The notes beneath the pieces are model-generated. The model searched no databases. It had not been told where the DNA came from and was given only the letters and a program-made list of their open reading frames with translations. This document shows, one piece after another, positions 1 to 11,779 of a stretch of 64,000 nt of DNA. Origin of the DNA: Petaurus breviceps papuanus (taxonomy: Eukaryota; Chordata; Mammalia; Diprotodontia; Petauridae); NCBI GenBank assembly GCA_028583685.1, contig JAMXIF010001253.1, forward strand, positions 35,989,088 to 36,053,087, in the 5' to 3' direction. Both the position numbers and the translations under genes were made by a program. How positions within the stretch are numbered: the stretch's first letter is position 1; every line of letters starts with the position of its first letter.

Positions 1-1509
1 AAAAACTCACTGAAGAAAATCATTCCTTCAAAATTGGACTGAATCAAATGGAAGCTAATGACTTTATCAGAAATCAAGATACTATTAAACAGATTCAAAC
101 AAATGAAAAAAATAGAAGGCAATGTGATATATCTTACTGGAAAGACAACTGACTTGGAGAACAGATCCAGGAGAGATAATTTAAAAATTATTGGACTACC
201 TGAAAGCCATGAACAAAAAAAGAACCTAGAAATAATCCTCCAATAAATTCTCAAGAAAAATTGTCCTGATATTTTAGAACCAGAGGACAAAATGGAAATT
301 GAAAGAATTCACAGATCACCTCTTGAAAAAGATCCCAAAAAGAAAACCCCTAGGAATATTATAGACAGGTTCTGGAGTTCCCAGATCAGGGAGAAAATAT
401 TACAAGGAGCCAAGAAGAAACAATTTGAATATTGTGGAAACACAATCAGGGTAACACAGGATCTGGCAGCTTCTACATTGAGGGATCGAAGGGCTTGGAA
501 TGTGATATTCCAGAGATCAAAGGAGATGGGATTAAAACCAAGAATCACCTACCAAGCAAAACTGAGTATAATGTTTCAGGGGAAAATTTGGTAATTCAAT
601 GAAATAGAGGATTTTCAAGAATTCTTGATGAAAAAACAAGAGCTGAATAGAAAATCTGACATTCAGATACAAGAAGCAAGAGAAGCATGAGAAGGTAAAC
701 AGGGAAAAGAAATCATAAGGAACTTATCAAAGCTGAACTATTTACATTCCCACATGGAAAAATGCTAATTGTAACTTATGAAATTTTTCTCAGTATGATA
801 CTTGAAGGGAATATAAGTATATATATATATATATAGATAGATAGATCTAGATATATGTATAAATACATATATGTCTATATAGGAGGGTATATGGGTATAT
901 CAATATATATGTGAGTGGGTATATATGTGTACAGGTATACATAGATAGAGGGCACAGGATCAATTGAATAGGAAGGGATGATAATTTAAAGGTGGAATTG
1001 AGAGGTGAGAGAAGAATATAATGAGAGGAGATGGGGAGAGATAGAATGGGGTAAATTATTTCATATAGAAAAGGCAAGGGAAAACTGTTACAATGGAGGG
1101 GAAGAACAGGAAGGCAAAAGGGAATGGTTCAACCTTACTCTCATTGAATTTGGCTTAGGGAGGTAATGACATACACACTAAATAGGGTGTATTTCTGCCC
1201 TACAGGAGAATAGGGGAGAAGGGGATGAAAGGGGGGATGATGGAGGGGATGGCAGGTTGGGGGCAGAGGGTAGTGAGAAGCACACACTTTTGAAAAGGGA
1301 CAGGGTCAAAGTGGAGAATAGAACAAGTGGGGGGCAGGACAGGATGGAGGGAAATATAGTCAGTCTTTCACAATATATCCACTATGGAAATGTTTTGCAT
1401 AGCTACACATGTACAACCTATATTGAATTGCCTATCTTCCCAGTAAGGGTGGGTGACAAGAGAGAAAGGGAAAGAATCTGGAATTCAAAGTTTTAAAATC
1501 AAATGTTTA

Positions 1510-1543
<34 letters not shown>

Positions 1544-1778
1544 TATTTACATGCAACTGGGAAATAAGATATACAGGCACTGAGATATGGAGCTCCATCT
1601 TGCCCTGCCAGAAAGTTGGGAGGCATGGGGAAGGATATAGGAGAGAGCAGATTGGGAGAGAGGGTATACAATGAGATTGTTGTTTTGGGGTGGTGTATAG
1701 GAGAAAGATGGGGAGAAAATTTGTAACTCAAAATCTTGTGAAAATGAATGATGTAAACTAAAAATAAACATAAAATTT
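1..1778 (+). mobile_element. HAL1-like LINE, copy A (left end cut by window)
   Basis: L1-type ORF1 remnant at 1-690: the RRM-like region reads RSRRDNLKIIGLPES, and the C-terminal domain contains PRNIIDRFWSSQIREKILQ and RRAWNVIF. The frame is broken (stop near 244, shift before 292, stop at 592). The ORF1 stop is TGA at 688-690. It passes directly into a 3' UTR that is colinear with copy B (11049-13935), with no ORF2 between. TA-rich microsatellites occur at about 818-842 and 1508-1535. Ends in an A-rich tail near 1778. Confidence 0.75.
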
Positions 1779-1792
1779 ACTTTTTTTTTAAA

Positions 1793-2036
1793 TTGTTTTT
1801 TACATGTGACTGGGAAATAAGAAATATAGGAAATGACATAGAGAGATCCATCTTGCCCTATAAAAAAAGTAAGGGGGAAAGACACAGGTAGGGGGGACAT
1901 AAGAGAGAGCAGACTGGGGGAAGGGGTATTCAGTATTCAGAAGGGTTGGAGGTTAGGGGAAGGATGGGGAGAAAATTTGTAATTCAAAATCTTGTGGAAA
2001 TGAATGTTGAAAACAAATAAATAATTTTTTAAGAAA
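1793..2036 (+). mobile_element. HAL1/L1 3'-UTR fragment
   Basis: A second, 5'-truncated copy of the same 3' end (ACATGTGACTGGGAAATAAG to AAAATCTTGTGGAAATGAAT and an A-rich tail), directly after copy A in the same orientation. It could be an independent insertion into the tail or a tandem 3' end. Confidence 0.7.
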
Positions 2037-2930
2037 TTTAGTAAGAAATAGCATTTTATTGATTGGATTCCATAAACCTTTATTTAAACATGTGTCTATG
2101 TTTGTATGAATTTCAACCTAATATTATAAGCTATGGCTTATTTGCAGATAAGTGCCTGTTTGCAAGTAGGCAAAAAGTTATCTCCCAGGTGGTGCTTTTT
2201 ATCATATTATTGTTAAAGATGGGAAGGCTTTTTTTAAAGCATTTTTTAAGAGACTTGCAAAAAATTTTTTTAAATGGCATTTTATCTTTTCTTTAACTAA
2301 AACTTTTGGGCAGAATTTGTACTTTGGTAACTTTTGCTTAAAATGATAATGGGGAAATTCTAAGAAGGCTAGTTATGATCCATGTTAGGGGAAGTTATTT
2401 AGCAAATTACAACACTAAACTCATAGTCTAAGTCCACCAAAACACCATTTCTGACTATAGATGAAATTCATTTTCTGAGAGAATATAATTAATTTTTAGA
2501 TGAAAACAGAACTAGAACTATTGGAGTTTAATATAATCACAAGAGGTTTAACCTCTCAGTATCTGAGGAACCCTCTCAGTCTGTAAGTTGCAGAGAAGTT
2601 GCTAATCTATATCAATGATCACAGTTGCCATGCTACGAATTTCTTTAACTGATGAAATCACAGTACTGGACAAAACCTACAATCCAATTTTCTCAGAGAC
2701 ATATTCTGGAATAAAACAAACCTACACATTTACTCTTTTTCTGGAGGGAGAAAGCAAAATTGTCTGGACCTGTGGCTATAGGAAATGTTTACAAAAATGG
2801 CAGCTCACCTAATTTTTTTGTTTTTATCAAAAGCCTTTAACTCTGGATCAGACTGACAAACCTAATTCTGTTGGGACTTTCCCAACTTAATTCATATAAA
2901 TCTAAATATCTCTTTGAAACTAGCCAAATT
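2037..2930. other. No gene seen; one SINE scrap
   Basis: AT-rich DNA without recognisable coding sequence. About 2545-2615 resembles the middle of an old marsupial SINE (ACCTCTCAGTATCTGAGGAA). The small open frame at 2615-2812 has no recognisable domain and is probably chance. Confidence 0.5.
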
Positions 2931-2944
2931 TCAGTTTCAAACAC

Positions 2945-3128
2945 AGAAATTTAGAGTGGGAAAGGGGCCTTAGAGATCACTTCACAAAATCCTCTGAATT
3001 TGCAGGGAAGATTCTAAGACCCAAAGAAATTAAATTACTTGCTTAATTATTTTGCGAAAAGTAGAACTAGAAGCAAGTCAACTAACTCCTAGGTCTGCCC
3101 CTTCTATGACATCATACTCTGAGCACAC
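2945..3128 (-). mobile_element. CORE-SINE (MIR-class), antisense
   Basis: GCCTTAGAGATCAC, CTAAGACCCAAAGAAATTAA and the following block match the antisense pattern of old MIR-like SINEs (GAGGAAACTGAGGCCCAGAG type), heavily diverged. Confidence 0.5.
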
Positions 3129-3204
3129 TGTCACAACGTTTTCACATACTGGGCTAGATGTAAGGGTCCAGGAACAAACAAAATTAATGACAGAAAAAAA
3201 TGGT

Positions 3205-3418
3205 GCCTAAACTAAGTGAAACAATGCAATGTAATACTAAGAGTCAAAAGTCTGGCACCCTGGGTTCAAGTTTTGACTATCTGTTCACCCTCAGGCAGAT
3301 AACTTTCCTTCTTAGGCCTCAGTTTTACTGGTTATAAATCAAGAAGTTATATTAATCTATAAGATCTCTTCTGACTTTTATTTTCAGTGAATCAACATTT
3401 CTATAACTTAGGTTAATG
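3205..3418 (+). mobile_element. MIR-like SINE, sense
   Basis: Reads as the sense pattern: CCTGGGTTCAAG box B, a CCTCAGTTT core and an ATAAGATCTCTTCTGAC 3' part. Old and diverged. Confidence 0.55.
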
Positions 3419-3589
3419 AGGTGCACTAGAGATACCTGAATTACATTATTTTTTCCTGCCTTTCTTACTCTTTCACTGCTACTTATACCTACTCTTTACA
3501 GAAACTGTTATGTTCAATTTAAATACTTTAAGAATATAGTTATCAGTCTTTAGTTTTTAAATTTACCAATTAGAAATCATTAAATTACA

Positions 3590-3772
3590 TAAACTTAGAG
3601 GGAAAGGGACCTTAGAGGTCATCTAATCCAATACCGTCATCTTCAGATGAAGAATCATCTTGAGAGGGGAAATGAATGCCCAAGATAGCAGATAATAAGT
3701 ACCAGAGAACAGGATTCAAACCTAGAGACTCTTACTTCAAATCCAAAGTTCTTTCTGCTAGGACCACATAAG
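3590..3772 (-). mobile_element. CORE-SINE (MIR-class), antisense
   Basis: GGGACCTTAGAGGTCATCTA followed by an ATTCAAACCTAGAG block, the antisense MIR-like layout. Confidence 0.55.
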
Positions 3773-4514
3773 TGTAACCTATTTTGTTTCTTAATTACAT
3801 GTAAATATCTACATTTTTTTTAAATCTTTAAGTATGTGCTCAGAATGTCAGAGAGAAAATTTCCTCCACAGCAAAGTCTTTGAAGGCAAAGAACTGAGAG
3901 AATAAACACATTCTATAAGATGAAGGGGTGGCAAAGATTGCCTGATAAAGTAGACTTAGCAGATTCTAAACTATCTTTGGCAAATCCCATAATCTCCCTG
4001 GGACTGTTTCCTTATATGCAAAATGGTTATAAAAAAAGCTCCCTTACCTACTTCAAAAGCCTGTTGTAAATTCCAAATAGGCATGTTGTAAATGTATTGG
4101 AATCACCTCAGGCTCTCAAAATGTTCAGAACCTACAGAATCTTGCCCAAAGGATTCTCTTTGGAGTATTCCTCCCAAAAGCCTGTGCACTGCATCCACAG
4201 TGTGGCTTTCAAAATAATTAAATCTCCAACAAGTGCAAAGTATCTGACAGCAAAATTTCACAAAAAAAAATCAAAATTGTTTCAGCAATTCAGTTCTTAA
4301 AGTTACATTATAAAACACAATGATTTCATGAACAAAGAAATAAAAGAAAGGTGAAATGCTATATCCCCCACTCTACCCTGCTCTGCCCAAGAAAAAATAA
4401 ATAAAATCAAAAAAGGTCAAGAAAAAAACAGAGAACAGAAACTAAGAATAAAGAAGAAGTAATCTGGATGATTATGAATAGCTTCCTGATTCAAGAAGCT
4501 GACCAGTGGCCCTA

Positions 4515-4712
4515 AGATCATGAAATTTCATCATGAGTTGGAAGGCATTTTAGGCCAACTAGTCCAAACTCATTTATAGATTAAGGAACTGATAATCTAA
4601 GAAGTAAAATGACTTGCCCAAAGTCACATAAGTATTTGAGACACGGTTGGCATTTAAGTTTATATCTTATAACCTTAAGTTACATCACAATCTGTTCTTC
4701 CTTCACTTTTTT
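4515..4712 (-). mobile_element. CORE-SINE (MIR-class), antisense
   Basis: GAGTTGGAAGGCATTTTAGG, then GACTTGCCCAAAGTCACATA; diverged antisense copy. Confidence 0.5.
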
Positions 4713-5810
4713 TCTCCCACATTGACAACAAGCTCTGCCACCTGAACAGGTAGAGTAAAGGGTAAAAAAGTAAGTAAAGTTCATCACATATTTGGAAATG
4801 ATATGTGAAAGGAAATTTTCTCATCTACTAAGGAATACATTTCTATTAACCATTACAATTATTATGAGGTTTCAGTGGCAGTCTTGGTGTTCTGGTTCCC
4901 TTTTGAGATAAGTGCCAATCGAAAAATGAAAAGGTAAAAATCTTTTCAGAGGGAAATCTCACAGATATGCAGATACTTTTCAAACTTGACATCAAAACTA
5001 TGGAAAATTACTTCTTAGGTAAAAATGATGAGAGAAAATAATTTCAGAGAACTGCACTAATATTTTTTATTGTCCTTATCAAGAAAAATACATAGTAGAA
5101 GCAGAGATGAAGCAACAGTGTACAAAATGATGAGAGAGAGAGAGACTGGTTGCAGTTTCCCAAACAACAATATTCACTTATATCTAATATAATAAATATA
5201 ATATAATGTAATAAAATAACTAAAAATATTCCTTATAATAAAACTTTTTTGTGGTAAAAGAACAGAAGGGAGAATGAAGAACAAAATAGCCAAATGAAAA
5301 TAATAACGTACTTAACTTTAGTTAAAAGAAACATATCGAGAGTTCATAGCATGATTAAGATTCCTAAACATTTTTATGATATTTAGGGTTCTTAAATATT
5401 TGGTCATTAGGTGGACATCTGACCCAACTAGGAATGCTCAAATGGATCACAAATGGAGAGAGCTTGTTATCCGTTCTCCCTCTGAAAATTTGCACCCATA
5501 ACCAGGGGAGGCCTCTCTGCCATGTGTTCTTGCTAGGGCATATCCCCCTTCCGGGGCTACACCTACCCTGGACCCCTTCTGTTGATACATTTACCCTGGC
5601 ACTTTCCAGTAGGTCTCTTAATTTAAAATAAAAACAAAACAAACAACAGAAAAAAACACAACTTAATCAGTCCTCCTAAGAAGCCTTCCCTCTCCACTCC
5701 AACATACTCCAGGGAGGGGAGGTGGAGGGCGGGGTTTGTATCAAAGGGAATTGGACAAGGAAGCTTAGTAAGGGCTGCCCCCTCAATAGACTTAAATGAA
5801 GAAATGACAG
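4713..5810. other. Unassigned non-coding stretch
   Basis: AT-rich to about 5400 (including an AATATAATA-type tract near 5180-5215), then a distinctly GC-richer block at 5480-5790. No coding exon or known repeat could be assigned. The open frames here overlap on both strands and show no domain. Confidence 0.4.
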
Positions 5811-5811
5811 G

Positions 5812-5967
5812 AGCAGCTACATGGCAGAGTGAATAGAGCACCTGTCTTGGAGTTAGGAGGACCTGAGTTCAAATCTAGCCTCAGACATAACACTTACTAG
5901 CTATGTGACCTTGGGCAAGTCAATTAACCCCAATTACCCTTCCTTCCCCCCTCCAAAAAAAAAAAAG
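5812..5967 (+). mobile_element. Marsupial tRNA-derived SINE, sense
   Basis: GCAGCTACATGGCAGAGTGA start, GAGTTCAAATCTAGCCTCAG box B and an A-rich end; about 155 bp. Confidence 0.75.
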
Positions 5968-6496
5968 AGAGAGAAATGACTTGCACTTCCACTTTTCTTC
6001 TATTCTAAGTGGCTTGGAACTTGGACAGAAATCTTTTAGATTTCCGAAGGGAAAAACCCTATATCCCTACCCCCTTCCTCCATCCTGCTATGGCAAATGT
6101 TTACAACTGGTAGCAAGAGCATGAGTTCATCTAGATGAAGATGATACTGGATTTAAAAGCCCTGACTATCTCTTCTACTCTGTGTTTCTTTTCTTTAACA
6201 CAAGTGGCTGAACTTAAATCCCAAAACAGACTTTTCCAGTCTTGCCATTTACTTTATGGCCTTGAGATGTGTATCTACAGTCACTAAGAAATCCAGGCCA
6301 TTGGCATCAGAAGGTGCTCCCTGTAGCTACCACAATACATCTTAGAGAAGATGACCAATGCCAGGAGGATAAGGCCTGATATGACAGAAGAGAGCTTTGG
6401 TGCAGATGTAATGACTGCTTAGCAGTTTCCATAAAATATTATGTTTCAACGTTTTAAGTGTCTATCTCCCCATAATGTTTTAAACGTGTTGTCAGA

Positions 6497-7010
6497 GCAA
6501 TCTGGAATTATGCTCAGTTATAAAACTGTACACACCCTCTGGCCCAGCTGATGTTTCACTATTAGGTGTGTTTCCCAAGGTGATCAGGGCAAAAGGAAAA
6601 GCATCTCTATGTTCTAAAATATTTGTAGCAACTCTCCTTGTGGGAGCAAAAAACTGGACAGTGAGGGGATGCCCATCAACTGGGGAATGGATAAACAAAT
6701 TATGGCATTTGATTGTGAGGGAATACTACCGTGCTGTAAGGAATGATGAACAGGTTCATTTTAGAAAAACAAGGAAAGACTTGCATGAATTGATGAAGAC
6801 TGAAATGAGCAGATCACCAAGAGAACATTGTATACAGTAACAGCAATATTGTTTGAAGAATAACTGAACGACTAAGCCATTCTGAGTATTATACATATTC
6901 AAATCAACTGCAAAGGACCTATAAAGAAAGATGTTACTAACCTCTAGAGAAAGAACTAATAGAAGTATGCATAGTATAATGAATCGTTTGTAAAGAGCTG
7001 CCTAATATGG
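6497..7010 (+). mobile_element. L1 ORF2 C-terminal tail and 3' UTR fragment
   Basis: The frame at 6568-6837 carries the L1 ORF2 tail signature (GCPSTGEWINKLWHL, then EYYRAVRNDEQVHFRKT), followed by 3' UTR-like sequence. 5'-truncated, no reverse transcriptase domain. Confidence 0.75.
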
Positions 7011-7239
7011 GCAACCATATTAGTGCTTTTTTCCCTCTCCTAGAAGGAGAAGGGACTAGGAAGAAGTTGTCTGCCAGTTTAATAGAGACATAAGCTTTGA
7101 GTGAAGCCCCTTTAAAAGACAAGGGGTGGAAGAAAACTAAAGTTTCCTTTGGCTGCTCTTCAATCAGGAAACTGAATTGTCTCAGAAAGATCCTGAAGAT
7201 GACGTGGCAGGATAAAATACCAGACACTGAGGAGGTCCT

Positions 7240-7722
7240 TTCTTCAACTAAACTGCCAAGATTTCAAATTCTAATGCAAAAAGCACAACTCTGATGGACT
7301 TGCCATGCTATTTGAATGCAAAATGAATACTTGCCAAAAGTATTATGGAGAACTCAAATGTGGTAGGCATTCACATGATGGTCATTAGAGGTGATACAAA
7401 GACACTCAAGGTTTTTCTTAAGAACTTTAGAATCAACTGTGTGACATGGGAGATGGTGGCACAGTACTGCTAAACATAGCATGCCCTCATCAGAGAGGTG
7501 CTGTGCTCTATGAGCAAAGCAGAATTGAAGTAGATCAAAAGAAACACTAGAGGTGCAAATTTAGAGGAACCACCTCAAATGTTCACATGGACTATTTGTG
7601 TCTGATCTGTGGTAGAAAATTCAGAGCTTATATTGGTCTGATCAGTCAGTCAGGCACACTGTAACTTGACTCTAGCATAGTGATGTCATTCTCTTCAAGA
7701 ACAAAGGACAACCACCAAAAAG
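7240..7722 (+). mobile_element. RTE-like LINE ORF C-terminus and 3' end
   Basis: Encodes degenerate versions of [11 protein letters not shown]-type and ALCSMSKAEL-type peptides (seen also at 41520-42055 on the other strand), then a C2H2-like tail and the 3' end GAACAAAGGACAACCACC. Assignment to the RTE clade is from memory of marsupial LINEs and is not certain. Confidence 0.6.
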
Positions 7723-7904
7723 TCTCTCCAGCATGCCCACTGGTCCTTATTCAAGGGGAAGGACTGCTCCTCAACTTTTCACTCTCATCATCTACAATAG
7801 AAACTCACAAGGTCTTGGAGAAAAGGAATAGAAGGGGTAGAAATATTATCTAATTCTTCTTATGAAATGTGAACAAGATTGCTGATCTGATTCCCTTTTC
7901 CCAG

Positions 7905-7985
7905 AATAAAATTAAAAAAAATAAATTTAATAATACATTTAAATAATAATAAATTTAAATAAAATTTAATAAAAAATTTTAAAAG
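7905..7985. repeat. A/T low-complexity tract
   Basis: AATAATAATAAATTTAAAT-type simple sequence over about 80 bp. Confidence 0.8.
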
Positions 7986-8194
7986 TCTTGCTGTACTTAT
8001 TTTTGGAATCTAGCATCCCAAAGGCAAATCTCACACAACATAGGTGCTACAAACCAAAACTCCAAAACAAAATAAACAAGGAGGATAAAAGAATGCCATT
8101 CTATTTAGACTCTCTTGCAATAAGGAATCTCAAGTAGAGGTAGAATAAAGTTTACCTCTTTAAAAGAAATTTAAAAGGAAGAATACAGAAATGA

Positions 8195-10375
8195 CATGAT
8201 AATTTTATAAAGCAATATAATATGCTCAAATATCAAAGCAGTTCTAATGACTACTTCTTTAAAAATATATTTTTCAACAAAGCACAGAAGCCAGTTAAAA
8301 TAACTATTGACAATATAAAATACTTGGGAATCTACCTGCTAAAACAAACCCAGGAACTATATGAACACAATTACCAAAAACACTTTTTCACACAAAGAAA
8401 AGTTAGATCTAAACAACTGGAAAAATATCAGTTGTTCATGGTTGCAGTAAGCCAATACAATAAAAATGTAAATCCTACTTAAATTTACTAATTCAATGCT
8501 ATATCAATTAAGTTAACAAAAAATTATTTTATAGAGATAGAAAAAATAACAATTCATCTGGAAGAACAAAAGGTCAAGAATATCAAAAGAATTAATGAAA
8601 AAAAATGTGAAGGAAGTGGCTTCTATATTATCAAGTGGTAATCATTTAAACCAGCTGGCTAAGAAACACAGTGGTGGATCAATGGAAGAGATTGGGTATA
8701 CCAGACACAATCGTAAATGACCATAGTAATCTCGACTTTGATAAAACCAAAGATCCAAGCTTTTAGGACAAGAACTCACTATTTGACAAAAACAGCTGGG
8801 AAAATTGGAAAGCAGTATGGCAGAAACCAAATATAGACCAACAGTTTAAACCATATACCAAGATAAGGCTAAAATGGGTATATGATTTAGAAATAAAGGG
8901 TGATTCCATAAGCAAATTAGGAGAATAAGGATCACTGTATCTGTCAGATCTATGGAGAAGAGAAGAATTTATCACTAAATGAGAAATGGCATTATAAGAT
9001 GTAAAATGAATGATTTTTGATTATATTAGATTAGAAAGGTTACCAATGTAGCCAAGATTAGAAGGAAACCAGAAAGCTGGGGAAAACTGTTTTTATAGGA
9101 AGTGTTTCTGATAAAGGATTCATTTCTCAAATACATAGAGAACTGAGTCAAATTTATAAGAATATAAGTCATTTCCCAGTTGATAAATGGTCAAAGGATA
9201 TGAGCAGGCAGTTTTCAGACAAAGAAATCAAAGTTCTCTGCAGTCTCTATAGTCACATAGAAATGCTCTTAAATCACTAATGATTAGAGAAATGAAAATT
9301 AAAACAACTCTGAGGTTGCATCTCATTCCTATCAGATTGGCTAATATGACAGAAATGGAAAAAGACAGATTTTGGAGGGGGTGTGGGGAAAATTGGGACA
9401 TTAATGCACAACAGTAATGCACCAACAGGTGGAGTTGTCAACTGATCCAACCATTCTAGAGAACAATTTGGAACCATGCCCAAAGGGCAATCAGACTGCA
9501 TACCCTTTGATCCAGCAATACTAATAGGTTTTTATTCCAAAGAGATCCAATAAAAGGGGGGGGGAGGTACCCTACTTGTCCAAAAATATTTATAGCCGCT
9601 TTTATTTTTATTTTTTTTTGCTTTTTGAGGGGCAATTGGAGTTAAGTAACTTGCCCAAGGTTACACAGATAGTTTTTGTGTGTGTGTGTGTGTGTGGGTG
9701 TTGTGTCTGAGGCCAGAACCAAACTCTGGTCCTCCTGATTTGGGGCTGGTGCTTTATTCACTGTGCCACCTAGCCGCCCCATATAGCTGCTCTTTTTTTA
9801 ATGGTGGAAAAAAATTAATTGAGAGGATGCCTATCAGTTTGGGAATGGTTGAACAAGATGTGGTATATGAATGTAATGGTATATTATTGTGCTATAAGAA
9901 ATGATGAACAGGTGGATTTCAGAAAAACCTAGACTTATAATGAACTGATGCAAAGTGAAGTGAGTGGAACCAGGACTACTTGGCACACAGTAACAGAAAC
10001 ATTGTACAATGATCAACAATGAATGACTTGGGCATTGTAAGTCATATGATGATCCAAGGCAATTCCAAAGGACTCATGATGAAAAATGCTGTTCACATTC
10101 AGAGAATTGATGGAGTCTGAATTCAGATTGAAGCATGCTGTTTTCATTTTATTTTTTGTGTGCTTTTTTTCTTTTGGTCTATTTCTTCTTTCATAAAGTC
10201 AATAATATGGAAATATATTTCATATAATTGCTCATATATAACCTATATAAAATTGTTTACTATCTTATGGGGCAGGTGAAGGAGGGAGAAAATTTGGAAG
10301 TCAAAAATTTTTTTGAATGAATGTTAAAGTTTGTCTTTACATGCAATTGGAAAAAATAAAATATATATATTTTTC
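8195..10375 (+). mobile_element. L1 3' part (ORF2 C-terminal half and 3' UTR), with nested SINE
   Basis: Frame pieces match L1 ORF2: NIKYLGIYLLKQTQELYEHN at about 8311, a DKWSKDMSRQFSDKEI-type region at about 9190, and VGKIGTLMHNSNAPTGG at about 9385. The 3' UTR ends in CAATTGGAAAAAATAAAATA. Many stops and shifts. Interrupted by a SINE at 9598-9781. Confidence 0.8.
9598..9781 (-). mobile_element. Marsupial tRNA-derived SINE, antisense, nested in L1
   Basis: Antisense SINE ending GTGCCACCTAGCCGCCCC, with poly-T at the left end and an internal (TG)n at 9679-9697. Flanks TATAGCCGCTTTT (left) and TATAGCTGCTCTT (right) look like the target-site duplication. Confidence 0.85.
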
Positions 10376-10472
10376 ATTAATTAAAAATTTCACAAACAAA
10401 CAATATTTAGATAGTACCTATTAACACATTAAAAATCCAAAATCAGGCATCTGTTTTCAAATTTTCTCTCTA

Positions 10473-10705
10473 GGGCAATGAGGTGATGCAGTGTTTAAAG
10501 TACTGGTCCAGGAGGATGTGAGTTCAAATTCGACTTCAAACTCTTACTAGCTGTGTGATTCTAAGCAAGTCATTCAACCACTGTTTGCTTCAGTTTTCTT
10601 ATCCATAAAATGAACTAGAGAAGGAAATGGCAAATTATTCCAGTATCCATGCTAAGACAACCCCAAATGGGTTCACAAAGAATTAAGCATGACTAACCAA
10701 CTACA
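10473..10705 (+). mobile_element. tRNA-derived SINE with long 3' half, sense
   Basis: GAGTTCAAATTCGACTTCAA box B, AGAGAAGGAAATGGCAAATT, then CAAATGGGTTCACAAAGAAT and an AACCAACTACA end, typical of the longer marsupial SINE. Confidence 0.75.
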
Positions 10706-10837
10706 CCATCTTATTTCAACAAATGTGCTACCAGTAAATGTACCCTCTCATTTTTCTTCACTGCTACATTTTGAATTGTTAACTCTATGGAGTTTCTAAC
10801 CTTTATATTTATTTGTTTGTTCATTTATTTATTTATT

Positions 10838-10980
10838 TTTGCTTTTGGAGGGCAATTGTTAATTGACTTGCCCAAGGCCACGTGGTTAGTTTTTGTATTA
10901 AGTGTTTGAGGCTGGATTTGAGCTCAGGTCCTCCTGAGTCCAGGGCTGGTGCTCTATTCACTGTGCCACCTAGCCATCCC
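10838..10980 (-). mobile_element. Marsupial tRNA-derived SINE, antisense
   Basis: GACTTGCCCAAGGCCACGTG to CACTGTGCCACCTAGCCATC; T-rich tail at the left. Sits just left of the HAL1-like copy B. Confidence 0.8.
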
Positions 10981-11779
10981 CACCTCATAGTCTTTACATC
11001 ACAAAAATTCAGGATTGAGCAACTACATCATTCTCCTGTTAAAAAAAAGGGGGGGGCACAGAGTCAAGATGGTGGAGTAGAAGCAGGACCTCTTAACGGC
11101 TCCCGTTTCCACCTTTTCCAATCCATGTAAAAAGGGGACTCGGAACAAATTTTGGAGCTGCAGAACCCACAAAATGACACAGAGAAACTAACCTCCCACT
11201 GAGGACAGCGTGGCAGGCCAGCAGGAATCAGCCAGCACGGCGCTCTGGGAGCCAAGCCCAGGCCTGAGTGAGCCGAGGTTTGAGCCCCAGGACAGGTCTG
11301 ACCAGCCTCCAGCCGGAGGGACTCCACATCAGCAGAAGCTGTGGCGGGTTCCAGAATTATCAACACAAAGATGCCAAGTAAAAAGTGAGAGGTCAGTGCA
11401 TTCTGGACTTTAGGACCCAGTAAGTGGGAGTGCATCAGCTTTTGCCCCCAGGGCGAGAAGGCGCTGAGATGCCCAGCACAGCCAGCCAGCGCCATGTGAC
11501 AGCTTCAGATCCTGGCCTGCAAAGTGTAGGGGGACCAAACAACCAGACTGAGGGGTAATCGCTTTTGCTTTAACCTTCTTGGATCTGGATTGCAGTCTAG
11601 GGTGGAGATCCTGGGGTGTGTGTCCAGCTTGCCCAAGTGTGTGGAGGCCTCAGAGAGGGCACCCATCTAATACCTCCAGCAGCTGAGAAAACCCCTGTGT
11701 TTGGGACAAAAGCTCCCCTGTCTGGTGGCAGAGTCCTACTGTGGCAAAAAGCCCCGGGGTCAAGTGACCGAGGGGCAAA

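Noticed and set aside
1547-1900. Minus-strand open frame of 117 codons
   Set aside because: Antisense to HAL1 3' UTR; the same pattern of frames recurs at 13568-13937 and 20350-20682 because all are the same UTR.
2615-2812. Possible short gene (65 codons)
   Set aside because: No domain, no promoter or splice context, and it overlaps a SINE scrap upstream.
5480-5640. NAALAD2 exon 14 candidate
   Set aside because: Checked because of local GC content on the minus strand; no SLYESW- or SPDDGFE-like peptide and no suitable phase.
9670-9700. Z-DNA-forming regulatory (TG)n
   Set aside because: It is the internal microsatellite of a SINE nested in L1; no reason to propose a function.
11064-11495. 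Minus-strand open frame of 143 codons
   Set aside because: It is antisense to the 5' UTR of HAL1-like copy B and shows no domain; the GC-rich UTR makes it open by chance.
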